This document shows positions 7,206 through 16,225 of a DNA stretch of 18,721 nucleotides, piece by piece (position 1 is the first letter of the stretch; every line of letters starts with the position of its first letter). The position numbers and the translations under genes are program-made. This DNA comes from an uncultured Marvinbryantia sp. (lineage in GTDB: Bacteria > Bacillota > Clostridia > Lachnospirales > Lachnospiraceae). The notes below the pieces were generated by a model. It was not told where the DNA came from and did no database searches. It saw only the letters and a list, made by a program, of their open reading frames with translations. The stretch spans positions 1 to 18,721 of the forward strand of contig CAKRRF010000043.1 in NCBI GenBank assembly GCA_934394985.1, written 5' to 3'.

Positions 7206-7985
7206 TTATTTTTCCAGCTGGTATACCCTGCAGGCATTTTCCCAGGTTGCCTGCTCCACCTCTTCCGGTGTCAGGCTCTTTATTTCTGCAATTGTCTGAA
7301 TGACAAATGGCAGATTCAGAGAAGAATTCCGCTTGCCACGGTTCGGCACAGGTGCCAGATATGGGCAGTCCGTCTCGACCACTATACATTCCATCGGAGT
7401 ATCTGCCACTACTTCTTTTAATACTCTGGCATTTTTAAATGTCACTACTCCGCCGACTCCAATCTCATACCCCAGCTTCCGATATTCTCTTGCCATCTCC
7501 ACCGAACCGGAATAACAGTGAATAATTCCCCCTGCAAATCCGGTTCTTCCGGCATGCTCTGCCTTCAGGATATCAAACGTATCCTGCGCAGCCTCCCTGC
7601 TGTGAATATTCACAGGCAGTCCACATTCCAGTGCCAGATGAATCTGCTCTCGGAACCATTTTTTCTGAATCTCATGAGACTCTTTATCCCAGTAATAATC
7701 CAGACCGATTTCCCCGACAGCCACCGCCTTTTCATGAGATAACAGAGTTTTCATCCACTGCATCTTCTCTTCATCCAATTCACCGACTTCATCCGGGTGC
7801 ACACCTAGTGCACCATAGATAAAGTCATATTTCTCCATCAGATCACAGGTGGCACGCACGCCACGAAGACTGGCTCCCACATTCACAATGCGGCCAACTC
7901 CATTTTCCTGCACACTCTCCAGAAGCGTATCTCTGTCTTTGTCAAATGTCTCATCATCATAATGAGCATGAGTATCAAATATCAT
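7206..7985 (-). CDS. tatD: TatD-family metal-dependent deoxyribonuclease
   Basis: This 259-residue TIM-barrel hydrolase belongs to the TatD/YcfH family, whose characterised members are metal-dependent 3'-5' DNases. All metal ligands are visible: H6 and H8 in DTHAH, E92 in GEIGLDYYW, H128 in NIHSREA, H156 in GIIHCYSG and D206 in ETDCPYLAP. The start ATG at 7985 lies 10 bases after the metG stop, with an AGGGAG ribosome site in that gap, so it is translated from the metG transcript. Its placement between metG and rsmA is the standard Firmicute arrangement. The biological role of these housekeeping copies is not well defined (DNA quality control, RNA/DNA end processing). The family call is secure. 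Confidence 0.95.
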   Translation of the reverse strand: MIFDTHAHYDDETFDKDRDTLLESVQENGVGRIVNVGASLRGVRATCDLMEKYDFIYGALGVHPDEVGELDEEKMQWMKTLLSHEKAVAVGEIGLDYYWDKESHEIQKKWFREQIHLALECGLPVNIHSREAAQDTFDILKAEHAGRTGFAGGIIHCYSGSVEMAREYRKLGYEIGVGGVVTFKNARVLKEVVADTPMECIVVETDCPYLAPVPNRGKRNSSLNLPFVIQTIAEIKSLTPEEVEQATWENACRVYQLEK

Positions 7986-7995
7986 ATCTTACTCC

Positions 7996-9960
7996 CTAAC
8001 AGATTTCTGCTCCTGCAGGCATTTTCTTCTCCGGTACCATCAGTGCCAGTTCCCCGTTTTCATCTTCTGCACAGAGAATCATACCTTCTGATAATACACC
8101 TGCCAGCTTGGCCGGTTTTAAGTTCACGAGAACCATTACTTTCTTTCCAACCATTTCTTCGGCACTGTAATGTGCTTTGATGCCGGAAACAATCTGTTTT
8201 ACCTGACTTCCGATCTTCACCTGGCTGCAAAGAAGCTTTTTAGACTTTTTCACCGGTTCACAGGCAATAATCTCACCAACCTGGAACTGCATTTTTTCAA
8301 AATCTTCAAATGTGATCTCAGCCTTTGGTTCGATGTCAATCACTGGCTCTTCCGGTTCTTCTTTCTGTCCGGAAGCCGCTTTCTGAGCAGCCTGAAGTAC
8401 TTCTACCTTTTCCATCACTTCCTTCAGATCCAGTCTTGCAAACAAGATCTCCGGTTTTTCTGTGACTTTATTTCCACTTTCATAGAGACCGAACTGATTC
8501 ATCTGTTCAAGCCCTCTCTTCTGCGCATTGAGCTGTGTCAGAATTTTTGCAGAAGTACCAGGCATGAAGGATTCCAGAAGTTCTGCGCCAATGGCAATGC
8601 TCTCTACCAGGTTATACAAAACAGTGGCCAGACGATCCTGCTTACTTTCCTCTTTTGCCAGAGCCCATGGCATCGTCTCATCAATATATTTATTGCATCG
8701 TTTAAATAATACAAAGATCTCACTGATGGCATCGGCCACACGAAGCTGTTCCATCTTTTCTGTTACTTTTCCAGGTGCAGCCAGTGCTACTGCTTTCAGT
8801 TCCTCATCCACCGGCTCTGCCACTCCCTTATTCGTTACCACACCGCCAAAGTATTTATTGGACATGGAGATGGTTCTGTTTACCAGGTTGCCCAATGTAT
8901 TGGCAAGATCAGAATTCAGACGTTCTACCATCAGTTCCCATGTGATAACACCATCATTTTCAAACGGCATTTCGTGAAGTACAAAATAACGTACTGCATC
9001 TACGCCAAAGAAATCTACCAGATCATCTGCATAAAGCACATTTCCTTTAGACTTACTCATCTTACCGTCGCCCTGCAGCAGCCATGGATGACCAAATACC
9101 TGCTTTGGTAATGGCAGATCCAGAGACATCAGGAAAATCGGCCAGTAAATCGTATGGAAACGAATAATATCTTTGCCGATCAGATGCAGGTCTGCCGGCC
9201 AGTTCTTTTTAAACTGCTCTGTACTGTTGCCATCACAGTCATATCCAATACCTGTGATATAGTTGGTCAGTGCATCCAGCCATACATAAGTAACATGTTT
9301 TGGATCAAAGTCTACCGGAATTCCCCACTTAAAAGAAGTTCTGGATACACACAGATCCTGCAGACCAGGAAGAAGGAAGTTGTTCATCATCTCATTCTTT
9401 CTGGATACCGGCTGAATAAACTCCGGATGGGTATTGATATGTTCAATCAGTCTGTCTGCATATTTGCTCATTTTGAAGAAATATGCCTCTTCCTTTGCAG
9501 GAGTAACTTCACGGCCACAGTCCGGACATTTTCCATCTACCAGCTGAGATTCCGTAAAGAAGGATTCACATGGTGTACAGTACATTCCTTCATAATGTCC
9601 TTTGTAGATATCGCCTTTATCATACATTTTCTTAAAAATCTTCTGAACCTGTTTCTCATGATCTTCATCGGTAGTACGAATAAACTTGTCATAAGAAGTA
9701 TCTACCAGATCCCAGATTCTCTTGATCTCTCCTGCTACTTTATCTACATATTCCTTTGGTGTCAGACCTGCTTCTTCTGCTTTCAGTTCGATCTTCTGTC
9801 CATGCTCATCTGTACCGGTCTGCAAAAACACATCATAACCCTCTGCTCTTTTGTAACGGGCAATTGCATCTGCCAGAATAATCTCATAGGTATTGCCGAT
9901 ATGTGGTTTGCCCGATGCATATGCAATGGCTGTGGTCATATAAAATTTTTTCTTTTCCAT
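7996..9960 (-). CDS. metG: Methionyl-tRNA synthetase with C-terminal tRNA-binding domain
   Basis: This 654-residue class I synthetase charges tRNA-Met. It has the HIGH-type motif PHIGN (19-23), a zinc knuckle formed by CTPC and CPDC (about residues 125-145), the KMSKS loop at about 300-304, an anticodon-binding helical domain, and a C-terminal EMAP/Arc1p-like tRNA-binding domain (about 550-654, with FQVGEI and GVLSEGMIL). I chose the ATG at 9960: AAGGAG lies 8 bases upstream and the conserved TTAIAYASGKPHIGN begins soon after. The in-frame codons upstream belong to the leader terminator region. Regulation is by a T-box leader that senses uncharged tRNA. It heads the metG-tatD-rsmA unit. Confidence 0.96.
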   Translation of the reverse strand: MEKKKFYMTTAIAYASGKPHIGNTYEIILADAIARYKRAEGYDVFLQTGTDEHGQKIELKAEEAGLTPKEYVDKVAGEIKRIWDLVDTSYDKFIRTTDEDHEKQVQKIFKKMYDKGDIYKGHYEGMYCTPCESFFTESQLVDGKCPDCGREVTPAKEEAYFFKMSKYADRLIEHINTHPEFIQPVSRKNEMMNNFLLPGLQDLCVSRTSFKWGIPVDFDPKHVTYVWLDALTNYITGIGYDCDGNSTEQFKKNWPADLHLIGKDIIRFHTIYWPIFLMSLDLPLPKQVFGHPWLLQGDGKMSKSKGNVLYADDLVDFFGVDAVRYFVLHEMPFENDGVITWELMVERLNSDLANTLGNLVNRTISMSNKYFGGVVTNKGVAEPVDEELKAVALAAPGKVTEKMEQLRVADAISEIFVLFKRCNKYIDETMPWALAKEESKQDRLATVLYNLVESIAIGAELLESFMPGTSAKILTQLNAQKRGLEQMNQFGLYESGNKVTEKPEILFARLDLKEVMEKVEVLQAAQKAASGQKEEPEEPVIDIEPKAEITFEDFEKMQFQVGEIIACEPVKKSKKLLCSQVKIGSQVKQIVSGIKAHYSAEEMVGKKVMVLVNLKPAKLAGVLSEGMILCAEDENGELALMVPEKKMPAGAEIC

Positions 9961-9984
9961 CTTTCTTTCTCCTTCCATCATAAA

Positions 9985-10020
9985 CAAAAATACCTGCCTC
10001 CTCAATCTGAGAAGACAGGT
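9985..10020 (-). terminator. T-box attenuator terminator
   Basis: On the minus strand ACCTGTCTTCTCA (10008-10020) pairs with TGAGGAGGCAGGT (9992-10004) in a 13-bp stem with two G-U pairs, followed by a T-rich run. Its 5' arm overlaps the end of the conserved T-box sequence, so terminator and antiterminator are mutually exclusive. Confidence 0.88.
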
Positions 10021-10260
10021 TAATCCCGTGTTACCACTTCACTTTATCCATACCTCACAGTATGAACCTCTATGGGTGCACATACACCCTTTCGCTATAA
10101 CAGGCGATCCTGTCGCAGCCTATAAGAATCTCATCCTTCCTGGTCGGTGCGCCGCTCCAAAGCCATCTTCCATTTACTGATGCACATCCCTCTCAGCCAC
10201 CGGGAATTCTCTGTAATGCCTCATATAAATCTACTCTCTTCTTCTGTGCGTTTTCATTGA
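10018..10260 (-). promoter_or_regulatory. T-box riboswitch leader (tRNA-Met responsive) of metG
   Basis: This accounts for most of the 329-base gap between the GGDEF/HD-GYP gene and metG. The minus strand carries the T-box motif AGTGGTAACACGGG just before the terminator. Upstream is a long structured Stem I region containing an AGAGAGTAGA element (S-turn type) on its 5' side. A candidate specifier ATG lies at 10171-10173 (AAATGGAAG) on its 3' side. Two small hairpins follow, one of them GGGTG/CACCC around 10075-10090. Uncharged tRNA-Met should pair with the specifier and, through its CCA end, with the T-box bulge, stabilising the antiterminator and switching on metG. The specifier assignment is inferred from position and the downstream gene, not from a full fold. 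Confidence 0.88.
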
Positions 10261-10283
10261 TTTTATTATGTCCATTTGTTCTT

Positions 10284-10312
10284 AGGCTATCACAGGAATC
10301 TTTTTCTGTCAA
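10284..10312 (-). promoter_or_regulatory. Candidate promoter of metG leader
   Basis: A perfect -35 TTGACA (10307-10312 on the minus strand) is followed after 17 bases by a weak -10 TAGCCT (10284-10289). It overlaps the last codons of the GGDEF/HD-GYP gene. The -10 is poor, so this is tentative. Confidence 0.4.
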
Positions 10313-12242
10313 GGCTAGTCTTTTCCAGATCTTCCTTTAATGTTTCCTGAATATCCTCCAGACATTCCAGAAGTAACGGGTTAAATTGTCCGCACTCGCC
10401 CGCCAGTATCATCTGCATCGTCTTTTCATGTGAAAATGCTTTCTTATATACCCGCTCACTGCTCAGTGCATCATACACATCTGCCAGGGATACCACCTGG
10501 GCTGCGATCGGGATCTCTTCGCCCTTCAGTCCGTCCGGATATCCTTTTCCATCATATCGTTCATGATGCCAGCGACAGATCTGATACGCAATCTGAATCA
10601 GTTCTTCACTCTGATAGGTTCCCATATCTTTCAGCATCCGTGCACCAATCAGTGTGTGCGTCTTCATGATTTCAAATTCTTCTTTTGTCAGCTTTCCGGG
10701 CTTATTCAGAATCTTATCATCTATGCCGATCTTTCCTATATCATGCAGGGAAGATGCGGTAGTAATCAGACTTCTGTCGGCCTGCGTCAGATTGTATCTG
10801 TCAGTTTTTTCCAGCAACCGTCTCAACAGCCGCTCAGTCAGCATATTGATATGAAGAACATGCTGCCCGCTCTCACCATTTCGGAATTCTACAATATGAC
10901 TGAGAATGCTGACCATCATTTTATTATTTTTTTCTTTCTCATAGATCTGATCACCGATCAGACTGGTAAGACGTCTCTGTTTTGCATACAGCTTAATTGT
11001 GTTAAATACACGACGGTATACTATTCTGGAGTCAAACGGACGGTTAATATAATCTGCCACTCCAAGCTCATAAGCTCTGCGAATAGTATTGATACCACCC
11101 TCACTGGATATCATAATAACCGGGATATCATTCAGCCAGTGCTTTCTTTTCATTGCAGACAATACTTCAAATCCATCCATTCCCGGCATGATAATATCCA
11201 GAAGCACCACAGATATACCGGTTCCATATTGTGTAAGCAATTCCAGACACTGTTCCCCGTTTTCTGCCTCAAGTATATGAAATTCATCCTCCAGCATCGC
11301 GATAAGCAACTCCCGGTTCATCTTTGAATCATCCACAATCAGAATCTGTGGTCGCAATTTGGTACGAAAACCTTTTCCATTTTCTTCGTCCAGCAGCGAA
11401 GAGGCTTCTGTAACAACCATATTCTTGCTGTATTTTGCCTGATACATCAGACGATCTGCCCGGTCTACTGCCCGTTCCAGAGACTCACCGGAAGAAACCA
11501 GACCTCCGACACTGACTGACAGTCTCAGCCGAGGATATTCCGGCACTATCGCTTCCCGAATCTGCTTCTGAATCTGATGCAGCTTTTTGCTAAAGATATC
11601 TTCCGATACATCCGGTATCAGCAGAAGAAATTCATCGCCTCCATAGCGCACCAAGATATCTGTCCGACGGGTTAATCTGCGGATTACATTCACCATCGTT
11701 GTAAGCGCTGCATCACCGGCATTATGGCCAAACGTATCATTACACAGCTTAAAATCATCCATATCTATCATGGCTACACCGGTCACACCTGTTCCGGACT
11801 TCAGCTCATCCTCAAAATAGCGACGGTTATAAGCACCGGTCAATGCATCTTTATACAATTCCTCATTATATTCCAAAAGCTTACCTGCCAGTTTTTTTCT
11901 GCCATCTGCATCCAGCAGTGTCTCTTCATTTAATTGTTTTACCAGCTCCATAATATAGGGCTTTCCGTCAATCTCCACATATCTGGAAGTCACCTGATAA
12001 ATGTCATCTCTGCGAAACTCCAGCTTGGTATGCTCTGTCTTTTCCTTCCATGCCCTCAACGAGATACAGTTCTCACAAAAGCTGCTTTTCTCCCAGAATC
12101 TGTAACACTGACACTGTTCCGACATCATACCGGTTTTTCGTTCCAGATCCAGCTTTTCCATTTCATCTGCACCAAGCAGTCTTACTTCGGAAAATATTTT
12201 TCGGTAACACGCTATTTCTTTTTCTGCCTCCTGCCCCGTCAT
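10290..12242 (-). CDS. Composite cyclic-di-GMP signalling protein: Cys-rich N-domain, GGDEF, response-receiver, HD-GYP
   Basis: A single 650-residue polypeptide carries both making and breaking modules for cyclic di-GMP. The N-terminal sensor-like region (1-125) has four cysteines in CQC and CENC (C44, C46, C56, C59), suggesting metal binding. A GGDEF domain follows (about 130-280) with an intact GGDEF signature (201-205) and an RxxD inhibitory site five residues before it (R192, D195). A receiver domain comes next (about 298-420) with acidic pair DD (304-305) and phosphoacceptor D349 in LLDIIMPGMDG. The usual conserved KPF is RPF here. Last is an HD-GYP domain (about 440-640) with H500-D501 in HDIGKIG, the HHE motif at 559-561 and GYP at 567-569. 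No membrane segment is visible. It is transcribed alone from a strong promoter. Confidence 0.93.
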   Translation of the reverse strand: MTGQEAEKEIACYRKIFSEVRLLGADEMEKLDLERKTGMMSEQCQCYRFWEKSSFCENCISLRAWKEKTEHTKLEFRRDDIYQVTSRYVEIDGKPYIMELVKQLNEETLLDADGRKKLAGKLLEYNEELYKDALTGAYNRRYFEDELKSGTGVTGVAMIDMDDFKLCNDTFGHNAGDAALTTMVNVIRRLTRRTDILVRYGGDEFLLLIPDVSEDIFSKKLHQIQKQIREAIVPEYPRLRLSVSVGGLVSSGESLERAVDRADRLMYQAKYSKNMVVTEASSLLDEENGKGFRTKLRPQILIVDDSKMNRELLIAMLEDEFHILEAENGEQCLELLTQYGTGISVVLLDIIMPGMDGFEVLSAMKRKHWLNDIPVIMISSEGGINTIRRAYELGVADYINRPFDSRIVYRRVFNTIKLYAKQRRLTSLIGDQIYEKEKNNKMMVSILSHIVEFRNGESGQHVLHINMLTERLLRRLLEKTDRYNLTQADRSLITTASSLHDIGKIGIDDKILNKPGKLTKEEFEIMKTHTLIGARMLKDMGTYQSEELIQIAYQICRWHHERYDGKGYPDGLKGEEIPIAAQVVSLADVYDALSSERVYKKAFSHEKTMQMILAGECGQFNPLLLECLEDIQETLKEDLEKTSLDRKRFL

Positions 12243-12284
12243 CCTACACTCTTCCCTCGTTTTTATTTATCTGTATCTGTATTT

Positions 12285-12313
12285 ATTATACGAACCTATT
12301 TCACATTTGTCTA
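12285..12313 (-). promoter_or_regulatory. Promoter of the GGDEF/REC/HD-GYP gene
   Basis: TAGACA (12308-12313) and a perfect TATAAT (12285-12290) are separated by 17 bases on the minus strand, about 40 bases upstream of the start codon. Confidence 0.8.
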
Positions 12314-12333
12314 CCAGAATCCCTTTTCCGGTA

Positions 12334-13350
12334 TCAGCACGCCTGCCTATATTCCATCAGCTTCTGTCTTGCTTCACGGCTCAGATGCTTTGGCACATCA
12401 ATCTGTACCGTCACATACTGATCACCATGAACTGACGGATTCTTCATGGATACAATGCCCTTTCCTTTTAGACGGATCTTTGTTCCGGACTGAGTTCCCT
12501 CTTTAATCTTACAGATCACATCACCATACAGTGTCTGTACACGGGCCTCTCCTCCAAAAACAGCTGTGGTATATGGAATATTCACCGTTGTATACAGATC
12601 CTGACCCTTTCGCTCATATCCCGGTCTGCTCTGTACATTTACCTTCAGAAGAAGATCTCCTGCCTCACCCCCTGCACCTGGCATACCTTTTCCACGCAGC
12701 CGAATCGTCTTGCCTGTATCGATTCCCGCCGGAATGTGTACCTGCAGAGAATGCTGGCTGCCATCCGGATTTCTCAGCGAAATCACTTTGTCACAACCAA
12801 AAGCTGCTTCTTCAAATCCAATCGTTACTTCAGCATTCAGATCTGCACCTTTCTGTGGTCCATAGCTTCCTTCAAACCCGGCTCCATTCCAACTGTTTCC
12901 ACCGCCAAAGTTCATATGATCACTCCAGTCAAAGTCTCCGAAATGCATACCTCCGCTTCTTGTGGAACGCTTCTGGCCTGAGCTTTTTCCATGAAAAGCA
13001 TTTCGGAACATATCTCCAAACAAATCATCCATATTGCCTTCATAGTGATATTCGCGATAGCCACCATTACCGCCTGTGAAGTCCTGATAAGTTCCGCCTC
13101 CACCACCTGGTGCACCATTCTGATCAAAGGCTGCATGGCCAAACTGATCATACAACTTTTTCTTTTCCGGATCGCTTAAAACATCGTACGCCTCTGCAAC
13201 CTCTTTAAATTTCTCTTCTGCCGCCGGATTGCCTGCATTGTTATCCGGGTGATACTTCTTTGCCAGTTTTCTATATGCTTTTTTTATCGCAGCATCATCC
13301 GCACTGCGACTGATTCCAAGTACCTCATAATAATCTCTCTTTTCGCTCAT
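12334..13350 (-). CDS. Class B J-domain co-chaperone (DnaJ/CbpA type, no zinc-finger domain)
   Basis: This 338-residue Hsp70 co-chaperone has an N-terminal J-domain (residues 5-70) with the essential HPD tripeptide at 34-36. A Gly/Phe/Asn-rich linker follows (about 75-165), then the two C-terminal substrate-binding beta domains (about 170-330), whose RLRGKGMPG and RLKGKGI elements are conserved. The four CxxCxGxG repeats that define class A DnaJ are absent, so this is a CbpA-like class B protein rather than the housekeeping DnaJ. The start at 13350 is preceded by AGGAGGTGA with a 6-base gap and begins [12 protein letters not shown], the normal J-domain start. The longer in-frame reading adds 36 codons covering the promoter. 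No CIRCE-type heat-shock operator is seen upstream. It is a single gene with a strong promoter. Confidence 0.92.
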   Translation of the reverse strand: MSEKRDYYEVLGISRSADDAAIKKAYRKLAKKYHPDNNAGNPAAEEKFKEVAEAYDVLSDPEKKKLYDQFGHAAFDQNGAPGGGGGTYQDFTGGNGGYREYHYEGNMDDLFGDMFRNAFHGKSSGQKRSTRSGGMHFGDFDWSDHMNFGGGNSWNGAGFEGSYGPQKGADLNAEVTIGFEEAAFGCDKVISLRNPDGSQHSLQVHIPAGIDTGKTIRLRGKGMPGAGGEAGDLLLKVNVQSRPGYERKGQDLYTTVNIPYTTAVFGGEARVQTLYGDVICKIKEGTQSGTKIRLKGKGIVSMKNPSVHGDQYVTVQIDVPKHLSREARQKLMEYRQAC

Positions 13351-13429
13351 GCAACTCACCTCCTGCATGCTATAAAGGACTGCCACCGGCAATCCGAACC
13401 ATCTTTTCTCTTCGCTCTGTTCTATTTGT

Positions 13430-13458
13430 AATATAACACGCATTTTTCTTGTTGTCAA
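13430..13458 (-). promoter_or_regulatory. Promoter of the class B J-protein gene
   Basis: On the minus strand a perfect -35 TTGACA (13453-13458) and a -10 TATATT (13430-13435) are 17 bases apart. The leader to the ATG at 13350 is about 75 bases. Confidence 0.8.
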
Positions 13459-13485
13459 CGAATGTGAAAAACATATTTTTGAAAT

Positions 13486-15039
13486 TTATGTGAACTTTTC
13501 TTCCCGTTCCAGAATATAGAAGGATAATCTCAGGAACAAATTCATCTGCGGATCACGTATCTTATCATGATCCAATGCCGTCAGCTTCATTATATTTTTC
13601 ATACGGTAAAATAATGTACTTCGTCCTATGTACAATTGCTTTGCGGCTTCTACCGCCTTCTGTTCCTGTTCAATATATACCCGAAGCGTATGAAAATATT
13701 CTGTTCCATTTTCTTTATCGTACTGTATCAATGTTCGCAGCCTGTCTGAGCAGGCATAAACCACCGGCATTTCAGATTGATAAGAAGCCAGAATAAAATC
13801 CAGTGCTGCTTCATCAAAATGATATGACCAGCGCATACCGCCACTTTTTCTGCAATGTCCAAGTGCAATCACTGCCTGAAAATAATAAGTAGGCAACTCC
13901 ATTAGATGGTTCATGACATTGCTGATTCCGGCTTTAAACAGACCTTCTCTTACCACAACACCAAGCTCTGAGGTATAATTTTGATTTATTTTCAAATTAA
14001 TTAGAATACCAATATGTCCCTGATGTACAAAGGCCTTGCTTCCATGAATATTGCTTTCTATCTCATTACACAGACTGACAGAGGTATGCAGTGTATCCAC
14101 TCGTTCTTCCAGAGACAAACATGCCACTACATATGCGTCTGTCAGTGTCCATCCCATCAATGCAATTCTTTCGCTGATCTCCTCCTGACTGTGTATCTTT
14201 TTATTTACCAGATCTTCCAGCAGATTCACCATAATCTGATCATAAGTGCTGTTATTCTGAGGCTTGTAATTCATTGCACGAACGATAAACTCTGCCAGAT
14301 ACTCTGCTGCCTTCAGCTGTCCCGGCTTGATTGCTGTGTCCAGTTCACAGATCACCAGACGACCCATATAACGTCCGCTGGTATTCCACAGGTTTACGTA
14401 AATATCCCGATATCCCCTCAGTTGATCCGAAAAAATCTGAGCTCCTCTGGTTTCCATCGTATGACGATATTCCTGAGATGTTCGAAACTCATTAATTGTA
14501 TTCATCGGGGTTATATTATTGCCCGTATATTTATCCTTTGTCCACTGTATCATTTCGGGCCGCAGATCTGGGCAGGCTATTTCAAAAAACTGATCATCAT
14601 GTACAAACAACGGATTGTGAAAATACTGCAGACTGGCTTCACACAGCTTCTGAATATTTCCACTGCGAATCATGATATCGCACAATTCATCATTCCATTT
14701 TTCGCACTGATCAAATACGTTTTCACAGATCTCTTCGATTTCATCCAGTTCTTTGTCTGTATTTACTTCCAAAACAGAAAATTTCCGGTTTTTCAATATT
14801 TCCGGACAGGTTCCACGAATCACAAAAGCGCCACAATTGCTATTTTCTGATACAAAAAACTCTTCCTGGCTGTCTGCCAGATAAACATAATTTTCTTTTA
14901 ATACTTTCTGTCCTGTATAAAACCTTGTCCTTCGAAATTTTTCCCGGCTGGCTCCCGCATAATATTTTACTGGTATTCCATGTTCTTCAAATTCGTCTAC
15001 AAGACTCTGCATTCCGGGAAAATAACGATACTGATCCAT
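13486..15039 (-). CDS. PucR/CdaR-type transcriptional regulator
   Basis: The protein has 517 residues. The C-terminal 60-70 residues carry the PucR-type helix-turn-helix, recognisable from the LRVYIEQEQKAVEAAKQLYI lead and the GRSTLFYRMKNI helix, followed by a short tail. The long N-terminal two thirds look like a soluble sensing region (GAF/PucR-like); it has no membrane segment and no named catalytic motif. Such proteins are usually activators that respond to a small molecule and control nearby transport and catabolic genes. It lies downstream of the URO-D-family gene and is separated from it by a terminator, so it probably has its own promoter in the 67-base gap; only a weak TATGAT is visible there. 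AAAGGAG lies about 11 bases before the ATG at 15039. The likely targets are the adjacent URO-D and permease genes, by inference from position. Confidence 0.85.
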   Translation of the reverse strand: MDQYRYFPGMQSLVDEFEEHGIPVKYYAGASREKFRRTRFYTGQKVLKENYVYLADSQEEFFVSENSNCGAFVIRGTCPEILKNRKFSVLEVNTDKELDEIEEICENVFDQCEKWNDELCDIMIRSGNIQKLCEASLQYFHNPLFVHDDQFFEIACPDLRPEMIQWTKDKYTGNNITPMNTINEFRTSQEYRHTMETRGAQIFSDQLRGYRDIYVNLWNTSGRYMGRLVICELDTAIKPGQLKAAEYLAEFIVRAMNYKPQNNSTYDQIMVNLLEDLVNKKIHSQEEISERIALMGWTLTDAYVVACLSLEERVDTLHTSVSLCNEIESNIHGSKAFVHQGHIGILINLKINQNYTSELGVVVREGLFKAGISNVMNHLMELPTYYFQAVIALGHCRKSGGMRWSYHFDEAALDFILASYQSEMPVVYACSDRLRTLIQYDKENGTEYFHTLRVYIEQEQKAVEAAKQLYIGRSTLFYRMKNIMKLTALDHDKIRDPQMNLFLRLSFYILEREEKFT

Positions 15040-15106
15040 CTGTCTATTCTCTCCTTTATCCTTTGCTGCCTTTTACTGTTCCTCCTTTTGCATCATAGCA
15101 AATTTT

Positions 15107-15149
15107 CAAATGAAAAAGAACCCCGCAGATCTTTTTATTTTCTGCGGAG
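15107..15149 (-). terminator. Intrinsic terminator after the URO-D-family gene
   Basis: On the minus strand CTCCGCAGA (15141-15149) pairs with TCTGCGGGG (15121-15129), a 9-bp stem with one G-U pair, followed by TTCTTTTTC. It separates the URO-D gene from the PucR-type regulator. Confidence 0.82.
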
Positions 15150-15179
15150 TCCTGTTTTATTTTTCACATCTGCTTTCGA

Positions 15180-16187
15180 TTAGCAAATACCAACACCATA
15201 TTTTTCTATATTGTATTTGTTGATTTCATCAATCACAATATTTTCGACTTCAGGATAAATGGTACCCGGTCCTCCATAAGTCATTCCAGGCCAGAATCCT
15301 TTCAGATCCCCATACTCTTCGCATGCTCTTCTGGTTTCTTTACGAATCTCTTCCTCCGTTACATCTTCTCGGTCAATGACAGAATCGATACCACCCATCA
15401 GCAGCATACGGTCTCCCACTTTTTCAGAGATTGCTTTGATATTGTTGGTCGGAAGTACTCCCTGCCAGATATCTACGCCGATCTCTGCCATATCTTCGAC
15501 GATTGGCTCCATATAGGAATCACCGTGATGCATCACAATGACATTCTGTGAATGAAGATAATCATACAGTCTGCGATATGGCTCTTTGAAAAATTCTCTC
15601 CAGGTATCCGGATTCATAAACAGGCTGGTCTTGGATCCCCAGTCATCATGAGAGATAATGCAATCCGGATGAAGATGTTCACAGATCAGTTTCATATAGG
15701 TCAGACGATATTCACAGATCACATCGATCAACTCGTGCATAGCTTCCGGCTCAAGCAGGAAATTCATCAGGGTATCCTCAAAAGTCATCAGCATATGAAG
15801 CTGTTCAAAAATACCGGTTCCCATAACTACCATCGTCAGGTATTTGTCATGGTCAATCTCTTTTTCCGCTGCAATAGACGCTTCCCATCCATCCTTGCAT
15901 TTTCCCATCAGATCCGGTACTTTCACATATTTCTGCCATTCTGCCACATCTTTAATAACCTGATTTTCTGCTGTAACATATGGCACAGCCGCCGGTGCAT
16001 CTTCCGGGAAAAGAATCAGGGTTCCCCACTGGTCATAAGATTCTGTTCCACGAATACGGTTTCCTCTGATTAATTTGAAACATGGATCTCCAGGAATTCC
16101 ACGGAACATAGTAAAAGAGTTATTCAGACATTCCGGTTTTCCATCTTTTTTTAATGACTCTAATAAATTCTGCTTTGGTGTTAACAT
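15180..16187 (-). CDS. Uroporphyrinogen-decarboxylase superfamily protein (COG0407, methyltransferase-like)
   Basis: The protein has 335 residues from the ATG at 16187, which has an AAGGAAGGG site about 9 bases upstream. Reading further upstream would extend the frame 29 codons into a palindromic element and is unlikely. Family features include an N-terminal TPKQNLLESLK helix, a middle region with DPCFK and YDQWGT, ISHDDWGSKTSLFMNP (about residues 215-230), VIVMHHGDS (near 258), LLMGGIDS near 285 and a C-terminal GFWPGMTYGGPGTIYPEV. True HemE and the MtaA/CmuA corrinoid methyltransferases belong to this superfamily. The zinc motif His-x-Cys of the methyltransferases is not present: the corresponding stretch reads HHGDS. 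No heme-synthesis neighbours are visible. It sits between a permease and a PucR-type regulator, suggesting a role in processing an imported compound. The reaction is unknown. Confidence 0.82.
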   Translation of the reverse strand: MLTPKQNLLESLKKDGKPECLNNSFTMFRGIPGDPCFKLIRGNRIRGTESYDQWGTLILFPEDAPAAVPYVTAENQVIKDVAEWQKYVKVPDLMGKCKDGWEASIAAEKEIDHDKYLTMVVMGTGIFEQLHMLMTFEDTLMNFLLEPEAMHELIDVICEYRLTYMKLICEHLHPDCIISHDDWGSKTSLFMNPDTWREFFKEPYRRLYDYLHSQNVIVMHHGDSYMEPIVEDMAEIGVDIWQGVLPTNNIKAISEKVGDRMLLMGGIDSVIDREDVTEEEIRKETRRACEEYGDLKGFWPGMTYGGPGTIYPEVENIVIDEINKYNIEKYGVGIC

Positions 16188-16225
16188 AGATATATCCCTT
16201 CCTTCATAATAAATAATAGTCAATT

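Noticed and set aside
9154..10023. Plus-strand open frame of 289 codons over metG and its leader
   Set aside because: Antisense to the conserved metG and running into the T-box leader; composition is that of a shadow frame and no start signal is present.
14014..14850. Plus-strand open frame of 278 codons inside the PucR-type regulator gene
   Set aside because: Antisense to a complete regulator with a recognisable helix-turn-helix; no ribosome site or family resemblance.
15180..16187. Authentic HemE (uroporphyrinogen decarboxylase in heme synthesis)
   Set aside because: Neighbours are a permease and a PucR-type regulator, no other tetrapyrrole genes are present, and the N-terminal active-site pattern typical of HemE is not evident.
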